From Microbacterium sp. (GTDB taxonomy: Bacteria > Actinomycetota > Actinomycetes > Actinomycetales > Microbacteriaceae), in assembly GCF_031180975.1 (NCBI RefSeq), contig NZ_JAPSLI010000007.1, positions 1 to 64,000 on the forward strand: DNA of 64,000 nt, in the 5' to 3' direction. The notes under the pieces are model-generated. The model ran no database searches. It was not told where the DNA came from and worked only from the letters and a program-made list of their open reading frames with translations. Of the stretch, positions 8,676-19,860 are shown piece after piece (the stretch's first letter is position 1; every line of letters starts with the position of its first letter). The translations under genes and the position numbers were made by a program.

Positions 8676-10043
8676 ATGGCCACCCGTCGACCCGCTCCGC
8701 CCGCTTTCGTCTGCACGGAGTGCGGCTGGACAACGGCCAAGTGGGTGGGTCGCTGCGGCGAGTGCCAGCAGTGGGGCACGGTGCAGGAACAGGCCGCAAA
8801 GACCGGGCTGGTGCGGCAGACGGATGCCGTCGCGCCGGCCGCCGGCCGCACCGCGCGGCCCATCACGCAGATCACCACCGCCGACGCGCCGCGGCGCACG
8901 AGCGGGGTCGGTGAGTTCGATCGGGTGCTGGGCGGCGGGATCGTCCCCGGCGCAGCGATCCTGCTCAGCGGCGAACCGGGGGTCGGCAAGTCGACGCTGT
9001 TGCTGGAGGTGGCCGCGGCCACCGCCCGATCCGGACGACGCGTGCTGTACGCCAGTGCCGAGGAGTCGCCTGCGCAGGTGCGCCTGCGCGCCGAGCGTAC
9101 CGGCGCGCTGCACGACGAGCTGTATCTGGCGAGCGAGACCGACCTCGCCACGATCCTGGGCCACATCGACGAGGTGCGTCCCGACCTGGTGATCGTCGAC
9201 TCCGTGCAGACGGTGGCGTCCGGACTGGTCGAGGGTGCCGCCGGGCAGCCCAGTCAGGTGCGCGAGGTGGCGGCGACTCTCATCCGGATCGCCAAGGAGC
9301 GCGACCTGCCGATCGTGATCGTCGGGCACGTCACGAAAGACGGCCAGGTGGCTGGGCCGCGAGTGCTGGAGCATCTCGTCGACGTGGTGTGCCACTTCGA
9401 GGGCGACCGGCAGACCGCGCTGCGGTTCATCCGCGCGCTGAAGAACCGGTTCGGTCCGACCGACGAGGTGGGCTGCTTCGAGATGACCGGCGCCGGCATC
9501 GCCGAGGTGCCCGACCCGAGCGGGCTGTTCCTCTCGCAGGGCGCCGCCGAGCCGGGCACGTGCGTGGCTATCGCGCTCGAGGGCCGTCGTGCGATGCCGG
9601 TCGAGGTGCAGGCCCTGGCGATCGAGGCGCACGCGCCGAACCCGCGGCGCGTGGTGCACGGACTGGACTCATCACGGGTGGCGATGGTGCTGGCGATCCT
9701 CGAGCGCCGCGCCGGCATCGCGACCTCCAAGCTCGACGTGTACGTGTCCACGGTCGGCGGGGTGCGGTTCACCGAGCCGGCCGCCGACCTCGCCATCGCG
9801 ATCGCCGTCGCCGGTGCGGTGCGGCAGGTGTCGGTGCCGCGTACGGTCGCCGCCGTCGGCGAGCTGTCACTGGCCGGAGAGATCCGTCCAGTGACACAGG
9901 CCGCGCAACGGCGTCAGGAGGCGGCGCGCCTCGGCTATCAGCAGGTGGTCGACGATCGCTCCAGGACGCTGCGCGCGGCCCTGACGGATGTGCGTTCGCG
10001 CGCGACCGCCCGCCGCCGCGAGGACGAGATCCCCGCCTTCTGA
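8676..10043 (+). CDS. radA: DNA repair protein RadA
   Basis: This 455-residue protein is close to the usual 450-460. A C4 zinc finger (Cys13, Cys16, Cys27, Cys30) is followed by a RecA-like ATPase core with Walker A GEPGVGKST at residues 99-107. The RadA-specific KNRFG motif lies near 253-257, followed by a Lon-protease-like C-terminal domain. RadA helps process recombination intermediates by branch migration. ATG 8676 is preceded by GAGGG and gives the standard N-terminus before the zinc finger. It is divergent from the cytochrome bd operon. Confidence 0.97.
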   Translation: MATRRPAPPAFVCTECGWTTAKWVGRCGECQQWGTVQEQAAKTGLVRQTDAVAPAAGRTARPITQITTADAPRRTSGVGEFDRVLGGGIVPGAAILLSGEPGVGKSTLLLEVAAATARSGRRVLYASAEESPAQVRLRAERTGALHDELYLASETDLATILGHIDEVRPDLVIVDSVQTVASGLVEGAAGQPSQVREVAATLIRIAKERDLPIVIVGHVTKDGQVAGPRVLEHLVDVVCHFEGDRQTALRFIRALKNRFGPTDEVGCFEMTGAGIAEVPDPSGLFLSQGAAEPGTCVAIALEGRRAMPVEVQALAIEAHAPNPRRVVHGLDSSRVAMVLAILERRAGIATSKLDVYVSTVGGVRFTEPAADLAIAIAVAGAVRQVSVPRTVAAVGELSLAGEIRPVTQAAQRRQEAARLGYQQVVDDRSRTLRAALTDVRSRATARRREDEIPAF

Positions 10044-10058
10044 TCCCGTGGGGTCGGC

Positions 10059-10190
10059 GGCTGGGTCCCTGAGCTCGTCGAAGGGCCCCAGCCTGAACCG
10101 AACGCCCCCATGCCTGGGTGCTTCGACAGGCTCAGCAACCCAGGCACTGGCGCCCCAGCCCGTCGCTTCGACAGGTTCAGCGACCCAGGA
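10059..10190. repeat. Cluster of three TTCGACAGGCTCAG-type repeats
   Basis: Three related imperfect palindromes occupy most of the space between radA and the next gene: 10059-10093 (GGTCCCTGAGCTCGTCGAAG), 10111-10146 (with TGCCTGGGT and ACCCAGGCA as arms) and 10161-10190. They belong to the same family as the copies inside cydDC. Being downstream of radA and downstream of the minus-strand gene at 10256, they may act as transcriptional end structures. Confidence 0.85.
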
Positions 10191-10255
10191 ACGAAGCGCC
10201 CCGGCACGCCGTGGCTTCGCCGGACTCAAGGCCCGAGGAAACGGACCGCCGACTG

Positions 10256-10666
10256 TCAGGCGTCGAGCGCCTTCAGCAACTCGTCGGGCGCCGCCTGCAT
10301 GGGGTGCGGTCCGGCGATGTCCAGGAAAACGGTCGTGATCGTGTCGCGGTGCGTGGTGAGGAACGCCCGCAGCCAGGCGGGCGAGTAGATGCCGACGCCC
10401 GGTGGCAGATTCGCGGGCTTGTGCTTGGCGTCGCTGAACAGCAGCAGAGCGACGTCCCCGGTCTTCGGGTCGCGGTACGTCCACACCTCACCGCCGTCGA
10501 GGGGGTTGTCGCGCGAGCCGGGCTTGATCAGCGGCACGACGGTGTTGCCATGGCGCAGCGCCAGCGCGACGGCCGCGACGTCCTGCTTCGCGAGTGCCTG
10601 TGCCAGGGCTTCGGACCGAAAGTCCTCAGGTGCCGGCCGCTTCGCTCCGGCCTTCTTCTTCGCCAT
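10256..10666 (-). CDS. Small SseB-like conserved protein
   Basis: This 136-residue protein has a basic start (MAKKKAGAKRPAPEDF) followed by a compact alpha/beta region with VVPLIKP, DVALLLFSDAKH and a C-terminal FLDIAGPHPMQAAPDELLKALDA. The pattern of a short value that sets a level, then a field that reads like a score or threshold, resembles the SseB N-terminal domain, whose function is unclear. Start ATG 10666 follows a weak GGAGCC. It stands alone on the minus strand, flanked by repeats on both sides. The family call is tentative. Confidence 0.6.
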   Translation of the reverse strand: MAKKKAGAKRPAPEDFRSEALAQALAKQDVAAVALALRHGNTVVPLIKPGSRDNPLDGGEVWTYRDPKTGDVALLLFSDAKHKPANLPPGVGIYSPAWLRAFLTTHRDTITTVFLDIAGPHPMQAAPDELLKALDA

Positions 10667-10683
10667 GGCTCCAGCTTATGATG

Positions 10684-10731
10684 GGGCCCTCTCGAGTCCT
10701 CCATTGGGGACTGGGGTACTCGAGAGGGCCC
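10684..10731. repeat. Perfect 14-bp-arm palindrome
   Basis: GGGCCCTCTCGAGT at 10684-10697 and ACTCGAGAGGGCCC at 10718-10731 are exact inverted copies around a 20-base spacer. It lies just upstream of the SseB-like gene and downstream of the membrane protein gene at 10882. No T-run follows the stem on either strand, so it may be a mobile-repeat end or a processing site and not an ordinary terminator. The rest of the 215-bp gap has no supported gene. Confidence 0.8.
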
Positions 10732-10881
10732 TCCAGTTCTCGGAGCGGCGAATGTCGAAGCGCTGGGGACGCTGGATCGACACCACTGGGGATGGCTGCG
10801 CCGCGTATTCGGAGAACCGACTTCTATGGTATCCCAAACCCGGACCGATGTCTGCACCCCCTTGACAACGAGCGAACTCTC

Positions 10882-11526
10882 TCATCGCAGGATGAACTGC
10901 TTCGACTCCGCACTCTTGAAACCGCCGATCTCGACGGCGACGTGATACGAGGCGCCGCCACCGGGTGCCCGCGGGCGGTCCTTCTGCTGGCAGGTGTCGA
11001 CGGATGAGCGGGTGCGGTCCCACACGACGGGGGTGACGCTCTTCACCGACGTCCCGGCCTTGAGCGTGACGATCAGGTCGCTCGGGTCCTCCTGGCAGTC
11101 GGTCGAACGCCACCACACGTCCGACCCGCTCGATACAGCGAACTTCTGCGTGCTGGAACCGACGTTGATGGTGCAGTCCCGGCCGCCCTTGTTCACCAGC
11201 TCGATCGACAGCTTCGGCAGCGCGTCGGGGGCATACGCATCGGCGTCTGTCAGAGCGCGCACTTCGACATCCGTCGCCTCGCACGCCACGATGCGCGGGG
11301 TCGCGGATGCCGTGGGGCTCGGCGACCCGGCATCCGTCTTCTCCGGCGTCGACGACGTCGGCGCCGCACCCGCCCCCGCGGACGGCCGCGGCGTCGAATC
11401 GGATGCCGCCCACGGCTGCGCCACCGCCAGCCAGATCCCGCCGGCCAGCATGGCGATCACGACGAGCAGTCCGGTGAAGACGACCAGCCTGCGGCGACGG
11501 TAGACGGCTGCGGACTGACGGGGCAT
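10882..11526 (-). CDS. Membrane-anchored extracytoplasmic protein of unknown function
   Basis: This 214-residue protein has a basic N-terminus, one membrane segment (about residues 14-36, VVFTGLLVVIAMLAGGIW), a Pro/Ser/Thr/Ala-rich linker (about 42-80) and a C-terminal domain of about 130 residues with four cysteines. The domain fold looks like the beta-sandwich domains of actinobacterial DUF4232-type proteins, judged from KLSIELVNKGGRDCTINVG and a late AVEIGGFKSAESKQFILR. It probably faces the outside of the cell. It starts 9 bp after the ArgA-like gene and may be co-transcribed with it. Confidence 0.75.
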   Translation of the reverse strand: MPRQSAAVYRRRRLVVFTGLLVVIAMLAGGIWLAVAQPWAASDSTPRPSAGAGAAPTSSTPEKTDAGSPSPTASATPRIVACEATDVEVRALTDADAYAPDALPKLSIELVNKGGRDCTINVGSSTQKFAVSSGSDVWWRSTDCQEDPSDLIVTLKAGTSVKSVTPVVWDRTRSSVDTCQQKDRPRAPGGGASYHVAVEIGGFKSAESKQFILR

Positions 11527-11535
11527 GCTTCCAGG

Positions 11536-12036
11536 TTAGAGGTGCTTGAGCATGCGGGTGTTTCCGAGGGTGTTCGGCTTGACGTGCGCGAGGTCGAGGA
11601 ACTCCTCCACGCCCGCGTCGCCGCTGCGCAGCAGCTGCGAGTACACATCGGCGTCGACGATCTGCTCGCCGATCGGCTCGAATCCGCGTCGCGCGAAGAA
11701 CTCCGTCTCGAAGGTGAGGCAGAACAGCCGCGACAGACCGAGACGCCGGGCCTTCTCCTCGAGCTCTTCGACGATGGCGCGCCCGATGCCGTGGTGCAGC
11801 CAGTCCTCCCGCACGAGCAGGGTGCGGATCTCGCCGAGGTCCTCCCACATCACGTGCAGGGCGCCGCACCCGATCAGCTCTCCGGAGGCTTCGGCGACGA
11901 CGAACTCCTGTACCGCTCCGTAGAGCACGGCGAGATCCTTGCCGAGCAGGATGCGCCGGTCGACGAGCGGTTCCAGGAGGCGGTGGATGCCGGGGATGTC
12001 GGCGCTGCGCGCCGGCCGCACGTTGAACTCGCTCAC
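11536..12036 (-). CDS. Amino-acid N-acetyltransferase (ArgA-like GNAT)
   Basis: This 166-residue GNAT-fold protein has the acetyl-CoA loop in DWLHHGIGRAIVEELEE, followed by LGLSRLFCLTFETEFFARRGF. Its length and the IRTLLVRE block fit the short actinobacterial N-acetylglutamate synthases (Rv2747-like) that carry out the first step of arginine synthesis, so that role is likely but not proven. Start GTG 12036 gives VSEFNVRPARS, the normal GNAT beginning. The frame is open further upstream, but that extension is low-complexity. It is followed 9 bp later by the membrane protein gene. Confidence 0.8.
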   Translation of the reverse strand: MSEFNVRPARSADIPGIHRLLEPLVDRRILLGKDLAVLYGAVQEFVVAEASGELIGCGALHVMWEDLGEIRTLLVREDWLHHGIGRAIVEELEEKARRLGLSRLFCLTFETEFFARRGFEPIGEQIVDADVYSQLLRSGDAGVEEFLDLAHVKPNTLGNTRMLKHL

Positions 12037-12192
12037 CCCACCAGCGTATGCGGCGATGCCCCACCGGCTGGAAACCCGGACCATCGTGCGCGCCGCCGGC
12101 GTGTCGGCGCCCGGCACGCCGGCGTGCGGCGCACCCATCCGGGTTTTCGCACCGCGCACCCCCGGGCACGGCATCCCGCGCCCGGCATACGC

Positions 12193-12222
12193 AGAGAGCG
12201 GATGCCGTGGCATCCGCTCTCT
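12193..12222 (-). terminator. Hairpin behind clpC
   Basis: AGAGAGCGGATGCC and GGCATCCGCTCTCT are perfect 14-bp arms around a 2-base loop, 12 bp beyond the clpC stop. No T-run follows. The stem contains the genus-typical CGGATGCC word. Confidence 0.7.
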
Positions 12223-12233
12223 GTGAGGCGTGC

Positions 12234-14756
<2,523 letters not shown>

Positions 14757-14851
14757 GCTGTGACTCCTTTTCGCACGGGGCGAAGCGGCTGTTGCGCCTT
14801 GTAGATCGAGAGTAACGAGCGAGCGGATGCCGGAAGGCCGTGTTCGCCGTC

Positions 14852-14879
14852 GGCATAGCGGGGTTGCTTTTCGTGTCAA
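14852..14879 (-). promoter_or_regulatory. Possible clpC promoter
   Basis: On the minus strand a perfect TTGACA (14874-14879) is followed after 16 bases by TATGCC (14852-14857), about 95 bp upstream of the clpC start. The -10 box is a weak match. A CGC-N5-GC sequence overlaps it, reminiscent of ClgR sites, but it is not a full match. Confidence 0.4.
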
Positions 14880-14907
14880 GTGCGAGGCGGGCTGTCGCCC
14901 CGGTCAC

Positions 14908-15036
14908 CCCCGGTCGTCGAGCGAGGAGCGCCGCGCGGTTCTCGCCCGGTCGTTGAGCGAGGGAGCGCAGCGACCGAGACGAAACGCCCCGCCCCCGGTC
15001 GTTGAGCGAGGGAGCGCAGCGACCGAGACGAAACGC
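14908..15036. repeat. GTTGAGCGAGGGAGCGCAGC repeat, 2-3 copies
   Basis: Two nearly identical copies lie at 14945-14987 and 14994-15036. Each reads GGTCGTTGAGCGAGGGAGCG followed by CAGCGACCGAGACGAAACGC. A degenerate third copy begins at 14908. The outer GGTCG and CGACC make each copy an imperfect palindrome. Together they fill the gap between the decarboxylase stop and the clpC promoter. Another copy lies in opposite orientation at 63255-63293. Confidence 0.88.
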
Positions 15037-15044
15037 GGCTCGGC

Positions 15045-16568
15045 TCAGCGCACGACTTGCAGTGTGTCGATCGCCGGGTCGGCGGCGCCGCGCACGTACC
15101 CGCCGGGGGTGGCAGCGACCCGGCGCAGGAAGCGCACCGCGTCCTCGGTGATCACCTCGCCGGGGAGCACGTTCGGGATGCCGGGCGGGTAGGCCGCGAG
15201 CGCGGCCGCCGAGACCCGTCCCACGGCCTGCGCGAACGGCACGGCCTCGGCGCTGCGCAGGAACGCGTCCCGCGGCAGCATGGCGAGGGCGCCGGGCTCG
15301 GGGATCGCGGTCACCGCGTCCAGGGCGTCGACGTCGGCGGCGGCATCCGGATCCACCGGCAGGGCGTGCAGGGCGTCGACGACGCGGGCCACATCGGGCA
15401 CCACCCCGGGGGCGACGACCGCGACCACGCAGGTCTCGGTGGCGATCTCGAGGTACACGCCGTCGCGCTCCATCAGCAGTTCACGGGCGGTCGGCCCGTG
15501 CACGCCGCCACTGGCCACGTCGATCGACACCCGCAGCGGGTCGACCGCCACGATGTCGTCGAACCGGTCGAACGTGTCGCTGACGATGCGGAAGCGCCCG
15601 CCGCGGCGGATGCGGTCGCGCAGTTCGTCGGCGGCGGCGATGGCGGCGCCGATGCGGTCGCGCCCGGTCTGCAGGGCGTCGCGGGCAAGGTCCAGGGATG
15701 CCAGCAGCAGCGAGCTCTCGCTGGTGGACTGCGTCAATCGGAACGCGCGCTCGACGAGCGGCTCGAGCTCCTCCGCGAACCGACCGTCGCCGAGGTGCAG
15801 CATCGCCGACTGCGTCAAGCTGCCGCCCAGCTTGTGCGTGCTGGAGACGACCAGATCGGCGCCGAGTCGCAGCGGGTTCTCGGGGACGTCCTCGTGGAAG
15901 CCGAAGTGCGCGCCCCACGCGGCGTCGACGATCAGCGGCGCACCCGCCTCGTGCGCGACCTCTGCGAGGCCTGCGACGTCGGCCACGGCACCGAAGTAGC
16001 TGGGCGAGATGACGTAGACACCCTTCGGACGCTCGTGCTCGTCCAGCCGGGCCAGCGCCTCGCGCAGCGCGGCCGGCGAGACGCCGTGGTTGATGCCGAA
16101 CCAGCCGTCGACGGAGGGCTGCACGAACCGCGGCGACAGCCCGCCGAGGATGATGCCGTCGGAGAACGAGGAGTGTGCGCTGCGCTGCGCGATCACCGGC
16201 GCGTCCTGCGCGCGGAAGCCGGCGAGCGCGAGAGCCGCGATGCGGTTCGCCTGGGACGCCCCGTTGGTCAGGAACCAGGTGCGGCGCGCGCCGAACGCCT
16301 CGGCCGCCATCCGCTGCGACACGGCGAGCGGGTTGTCCTCGCCCTTGTCGAGACCGGCGAGCAGCGGCGGCACGTCCTTCAGCAGCACGTCGTGACCGAA
16401 GTATTCGGCGACCTGCGGCACGGCCTCCGGGTCGGCGGCGTGGCCGGGCACATTGAGCCGGACGGTGTCGCGCGCCGCGTAGCGGGCGAGTGCATCGGCA
16501 TACGGCGTGGAGGAGGTCTGCTGCGCCGGCTGGGCGTGCGGGGAGTCGAGGAGCGCTGCGGAGGTCAT
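15045..16568 (-). CDS. Orn/Lys/Arg-family PLP decarboxylase
   Basis: This 507-residue PLP enzyme has the fold-type I (aspartate aminotransferase-like) decarboxylase pattern: LNVPGHAADPEA near the start, the conserved FLTNGASQANRIAAL, a cofactor aspartate in LIVDAAWGAHFGFH, and the Schiff-base lysine in VSSTHKLGGSLTQSA. The Bacillus SpeA-like group, of similar length, decarboxylates arginine or lysine to make polyamines. Which amino acid is used here cannot be read from sequence. ATG 16568 gives MTSAALLD. It is divergent from a LysR gene 83 bp away that probably controls it. Confidence 0.88.
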   Translation of the reverse strand: MTSAALLDSPHAQPAQQTSSTPYADALARYAARDTVRLNVPGHAADPEAVPQVAEYFGHDVLLKDVPPLLAGLDKGEDNPLAVSQRMAAEAFGARRTWFLTNGASQANRIAALALAGFRAQDAPVIAQRSAHSSFSDGIILGGLSPRFVQPSVDGWFGINHGVSPAALREALARLDEHERPKGVYVISPSYFGAVADVAGLAEVAHEAGAPLIVDAAWGAHFGFHEDVPENPLRLGADLVVSSTHKLGGSLTQSAMLHLGDGRFAEELEPLVERAFRLTQSTSESSLLLASLDLARDALQTGRDRIGAAIAAADELRDRIRRGGRFRIVSDTFDRFDDIVAVDPLRVSIDVASGGVHGPTARELLMERDGVYLEIATETCVVAVVAPGVVPDVARVVDALHALPVDPDAAADVDALDAVTAIPEPGALAMLPRDAFLRSAEAVPFAQAVGRVSAAALAAYPPGIPNVLPGEVITEDAVRFLRRVAATPGGYVRGAADPAIDTLQVVR

Positions 16569-16595
16569 GTATCGATGCTCGCCGAGACCCGGTGC

Positions 16596-16620
16596 ATACG
16601 GAATAGCGATTATTCTGTAT
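16596..16620. promoter_or_regulatory. Palindromic LysR-type operator
   Basis: A 25-bp palindrome with a single mismatched pair (ATACG-GAATA-GCGAT-TATTC-TGTAT) occupies the middle of the gap between the divergent decarboxylase and LysR genes. The inner GAATA-N5-TATTC is exact. Its position and AT-rich content suit a LysR regulator site overlapping both promoters. Confidence 0.6.
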
Positions 16621-16651
16621 TTATCCATACCCACTCTTGAACGGATGCCGC

Positions 16652-17569
16652 ATGCTCGACCTCCGCCAGCTGACCGCCCTCCGCGCCATCGCCGAACACG
16701 GCTCGGTGCTCGCGGCCGCTGAAGCGCTCGGCTGGAGCCAGCCCACCGTCGCACACCATCTGCGCGGGCTCGAGCGGGTCACCGGGGCCCCCGTGGTGGC
16801 GAGCTCTCGCGCCGGCACCCGACTCACGCCCGCGGGCCGACTGTGGTTGCCGCACGCGGAGGCGATCCTCGACCGCGCCGAGCGCGCGCGGGCCGACGTC
16901 CGGGCCGCTCTCGAGGACGGGCGACGCCGGGTCCGCTTCGGCATCTTCCCGACCGCGGCGGCGCGCCTGCTCCCCGGCCTGGTCAGCGCGCTGACGGATG
17001 CCGGGCACGATCCGCGCATCTTCGAGGGCGAGCTGCACGAGCTCACCGACCTGCTCGATCGCCTGGCGCTCGACGCCGCGATCGTGTTCGAGCTCCCCGC
17101 CGAGCCGGCGCACGGCGCCGACGGACTGCGCCGCACTCCCCTGTTCACCGAGCGCTTCTCCCTCATCGTGCCCGAGGGGCATCCGCAGGCGGGCGCCGGC
17201 CCGCGCCGGCTGCGCGACTTCCGCGACGATCGGTGGATCCTGGGGATCAGCGACACCGACCCGGGTGACGCCGCGTTGCGCGCGGCCGCCCGAGCCGACG
17301 GGTTCGAACCGCTCGAGGGCCCGCGCAGCGATGACTACCGCGTCGTGGCCGCCTTCGTCGCGGCGGGTCTCGGGATCGCCCTCGTTCCGGAGCTGGCACT
17401 GCCCGGGGGAACGCTGCAGCGCGCCGGACTCGCGGTGGTCGAGTTGCGCGGTGTGGACCTGTCGCGGCAGATCACCCTCGTCACGTCCCCGACGCTGGAC
17501 GAGTCGCTCGTCGCACTGATGTCACGGTCGGCGACCACGTCCCGCACGGGCGAGCAGGCCGGACTGTAA
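16652..17569 (+). CDS. LysR-family transcriptional regulator
   Basis: This 305-residue protein has an N-terminal winged helix with AAEALGWSQPTVAHHLRGLE (about residues 21-40) and a C-terminal periplasmic-binding-protein-like effector domain. LysR proteins usually respond to a small molecule made or used by the adjacent divergent gene, here the amino-acid decarboxylase. ATG 16652 gives the standard MLDLRQLTALRAIAEHGS start; an in-frame ATG 15 bp earlier is also possible. The palindrome at 16596-16620 is its likely site. A separate RpiR gene follows 29 bp later. Confidence 0.92.
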   Translation: MLDLRQLTALRAIAEHGSVLAAAEALGWSQPTVAHHLRGLERVTGAPVVASSRAGTRLTPAGRLWLPHAEAILDRAERARADVRAALEDGRRRVRFGIFPTAAARLLPGLVSALTDAGHDPRIFEGELHELTDLLDRLALDAAIVFELPAEPAHGADGLRRTPLFTERFSLIVPEGHPQAGAGPRRLRDFRDDRWILGISDTDPGDAALRAAARADGFEPLEGPRSDDYRVVAAFVAAGLGIALVPELALPGGTLQRAGLAVVELRGVDLSRQITLVTSPTLDESLVALMSRSATTSRTGEQAGL

Positions 17570-17598
17570 CGTATGTTTCACCAGCTGAGGGGAAGACC

Positions 17599-18480
17599 GT
17601 GACCAACGACATCGAGACCGCGGACGCTCGACCGATCAGCGAACTCGTCCGCGAGTCCCTCGACGCGCTCAGCTCCGGCGAGCGCAAGGTCGGCCGCGCG
17701 ATCCTCGCCAACTACCCGATCGCCGGCCTGGGCACGGTGGCGGAGCTCGCCGAGCGCGCCAGCGTGAGCCCGCCGACCGTCGTGCGGTTCGTCAGCCGGC
17801 TCGGCTTCACCGGGTACCCCGCTTTCCAGAAGCGCCTGGTGCGCGAAGTGCACGAACGGCTCGGCTCGCCGCTCGAACAGTACGGACGCGACGACCTGCT
17901 CTCCAGCGACGGCGACCTGCCCCGCGCCGCGCGCATCTTCTCGGCGAGCATCGCGGCGACGATCGGCGAGCTGCCGCAGAGCGAGTTCGAGCGCACCGTC
18001 GCCCTGCTCGCCGACGGCCGGCATCGCGTCCGGCTGATCGGCGGGCGGTTCAGTCACCTGCTCGCCGAGTACCTGGGGGCGCACCTCATGCTGCTGCGTC
18101 CCGACGTCCAGGTCGTCGACCCCGACGAGTTCGACCGGCTCACCGCCGTGGCCGACACCCGCAAGGGCGACGTGCTGGTGGTCTTCGACTACCGCCGCTA
18201 CGACCCCGAGGTGGTGCTTTTCGCCCGCCGGGTGGCTCAGGCCGGCGCGGAGATCGTCCTGTTCACCGACCGCTGGCTGTCCCCCGCCGCCGATCTGGCG
18301 GCGACGGTGCTCCCCGCCAATGTCGAGGCGCCGTCGCCGTTCGACTCACTGGTCCCGGCGATGGCGGTCGTGGAGACGGTGGTCGCCGGCGTGACCGACC
18401 GACTGGGCGAGACCGGCAGGCAGCGCGTCGAGGCGATGGAGGCCCTCCGTGCCCGGCACCCGGCGGACGGCACGGCCTGA
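17599..18480 (+). CDS. MurR/RpiR-family transcriptional regulator
   Basis: This 293-residue protein has an N-terminal HTH_6 domain with LAERASVSPPTVVRFVSRLGF (about residues 50-70) and a C-terminal SIS domain with VRLIGGRFSHLLAEYLGAHL, normally a sugar-phosphate or ligand sensor. GTG 17599 follows a good GAGGGGAAG site. Its 3' end faces the aminotransferase that closes the 18517-25071 operon, only 36 bp away. RpiR genes next to permease/ligase/aminotransferase operons often regulate them, so it may control this one, although it is not at the promoter end. Confidence 0.9.
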   Translation: MTNDIETADARPISELVRESLDALSSGERKVGRAILANYPIAGLGTVAELAERASVSPPTVVRFVSRLGFTGYPAFQKRLVREVHERLGSPLEQYGRDDLLSSDGDLPRAARIFSASIAATIGELPQSEFERTVALLADGRHRVRLIGGRFSHLLAEYLGAHLMLLRPDVQVVDPDEFDRLTAVADTRKGDVLVVFDYRRYDPEVVLFARRVAQAGAEIVLFTDRWLSPAADLAATVLPANVEAPSPFDSLVPAMAVVETVVAGVTDRLGETGRQRVEAMEALRARHPADGTA

Positions 18481-18516
18481 GCCCGGCTCGCCCGGATCGC
18501 GCGGATGCCGGACGGC

Positions 18517-19860
18517 TCACCAACCGTGGAACGGCGCGATCCGCTCGTCGGTGACGACACCGGTAGCCGCGTCGTCGATCGCGCGCGCCAGGATCTCCGC
18601 GGCGGCGTCCACCGCGTCGGCGGTGATCGTGAGCGGCGGCGTCAGCTCGATCACGTTGCCGCGCACCGGGTACGCCACCACTCCCAGCTCCCAGGCGCGA
18701 TACACCGCCTTGGCGGTGAGGTCGGATGCCGGATGCCGGGACTCGCGGTCGCCCACCAACTCGACGCCGAGCGACAGTCCCCGGCCTCGGACGTCGCCGA
18801 CATGGCGGGCGCCCGGCCGTTCGGTGACGGCGTACCGCTCCAGCAGCGCGCGCAGCTGCGCGCCGCGATCGGACACGTTGGCGACGGCATCCCCCGTCCG
18901 GACGATCTCCAGCACCGCGCGCCCGGCGGCGCACGAGGCGGGGTTGCCGGTGGTGGTCATGAGCGCGGAGGCGATGGGGGCGTCCAGCACGTCGGCGGGG
19001 CCGACAGCGGCGGAGAGCGGCAGCCCGCCGCCCAGCGCCTTGCCGAGGGTGACGACGTCCGGGACGATCCCGTCATACGAGAAGGCGTGCGTGCGCCCGG
19101 TGCGGCCGAGTCCGACCTTCACCTCGTCGACGATCAGCCGCGCGTCGTGCGCGTCGCACAGCCGCCGGAGCCCGGCGAGAAAGCCGTCCGGCGGGACGAT
19201 CACCCCGCCGTCGGACTGCACGGGCTCCACGATGATCGCGGCGGTCGTGCCGCGCACCAGCTCGGCCTCCACGCGCGCCAGCACGTCGTCGACGACCGTC
19301 GCGGCGTCGCCGGTGTGCGGCCGGTAGACGTCGGGATAGGGCAGCAGCACGACATCAGGGTCGGCCGGCACACCGCACGCCACGTGCACGCCCGAGACCC
19401 GCTGCGCCGTCCCGATCCCGCCGTGATACCCGTTCTCGAAGGCGATGATGCCCGGGCGTCCGGTGGCGTGCCGGCAGCCGCGGATCGCCACGTCGTTGGC
19501 ATCCGTCCCGGCGTGCCCGAGGTAGACCCGACGCTCATCGTCGGGCACCCTCCCCGGCACCAGCGCGAGGAGCTCCTCGGCGAGCGCGACCGCCTCGGGG
19601 TGGGTGGCCGACAGGATCGAGGCGCCGGGCGCGTCGACCATGGCGCACGCGACGGCCGCGGCGATGGTCGGCTCGCCGTGCCCGAAGCCGGATGCCGTCC
19701 AGCTGGCGCTCAGATCGATCAGTTCGCGACCGTCCTCCTCGACGAGGGTGTGGCCGCTGCCCGACACGACGGCCAGCGGGAAGAACCGCAGCTTCTCGAC
19801 GCCTGCGATGACCCGCGCGTCGCGGGCGAGCAGCCCGGCATCCGCAGTGCCGGTCGTCAT
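18517..19860 (-). CDS. Class III PLP aminotransferase
   Basis: This 447-residue fold-type I aminotransferase carries the PLP lysine in VTLGKALGGGLPLSAAVG, an aspartate in LIVDEVKVGLGRTG and a substrate-side EPVQSDGGVIVPP. The family includes 4-aminobutyrate, ornithine and diamine transaminases, and the substrate here is unknown. ATG 19860 overlaps the M20 hydrolase stop by 4 bp (ATGA), and it is the last gene of the five-gene operon that starts at 25071. As there is no amine oxidase in the operon, this enzyme probably removes the amino group. Confidence 0.9.
   Translation of the reverse strand: MTTGTADAGLLARDARVIAGVEKLRFFPLAVVSGSGHTLVEEDGRELIDLSASWTASGFGHGEPTIAAAVACAMVDAPGASILSATHPEAVALAEELLALVPGRVPDDERRVYLGHAGTDANDVAIRGCRHATGRPGIIAFENGYHGGIGTAQRVSGVHVACGVPADPDVVLLPYPDVYRPHTGDAATVVDDVLARVEAELVRGTTAAIIVEPVQSDGGVIVPPDGFLAGLRRLCDAHDARLIVDEVKVGLGRTGRTHAFSYDGIVPDVVTLGKALGGGLPLSAAVGPADVLDAPIASALMTTTGNPASCAAGRAVLEIVRTGDAVANVSDRGAQLRALLERYAVTERPGARHVGDVRGRGLSLGVELVGDRESRHPASDLTAKAVYRAWELGVVAYPVRGNVIELTPPLTITADAVDAAAEILARAIDDAATGVVTDERIAPFHGW

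Noticed and set aside
14845-14860. ClgR operator upstream of clpC
   Set aside because: Only a partial CGC-N5-GC match; not enough to list as a separate site.
14900-15040. CRISPR array
   Set aside because: Only two or three copies with a very short spacer, no cas genes, and the same repeat occurs elsewhere singly.
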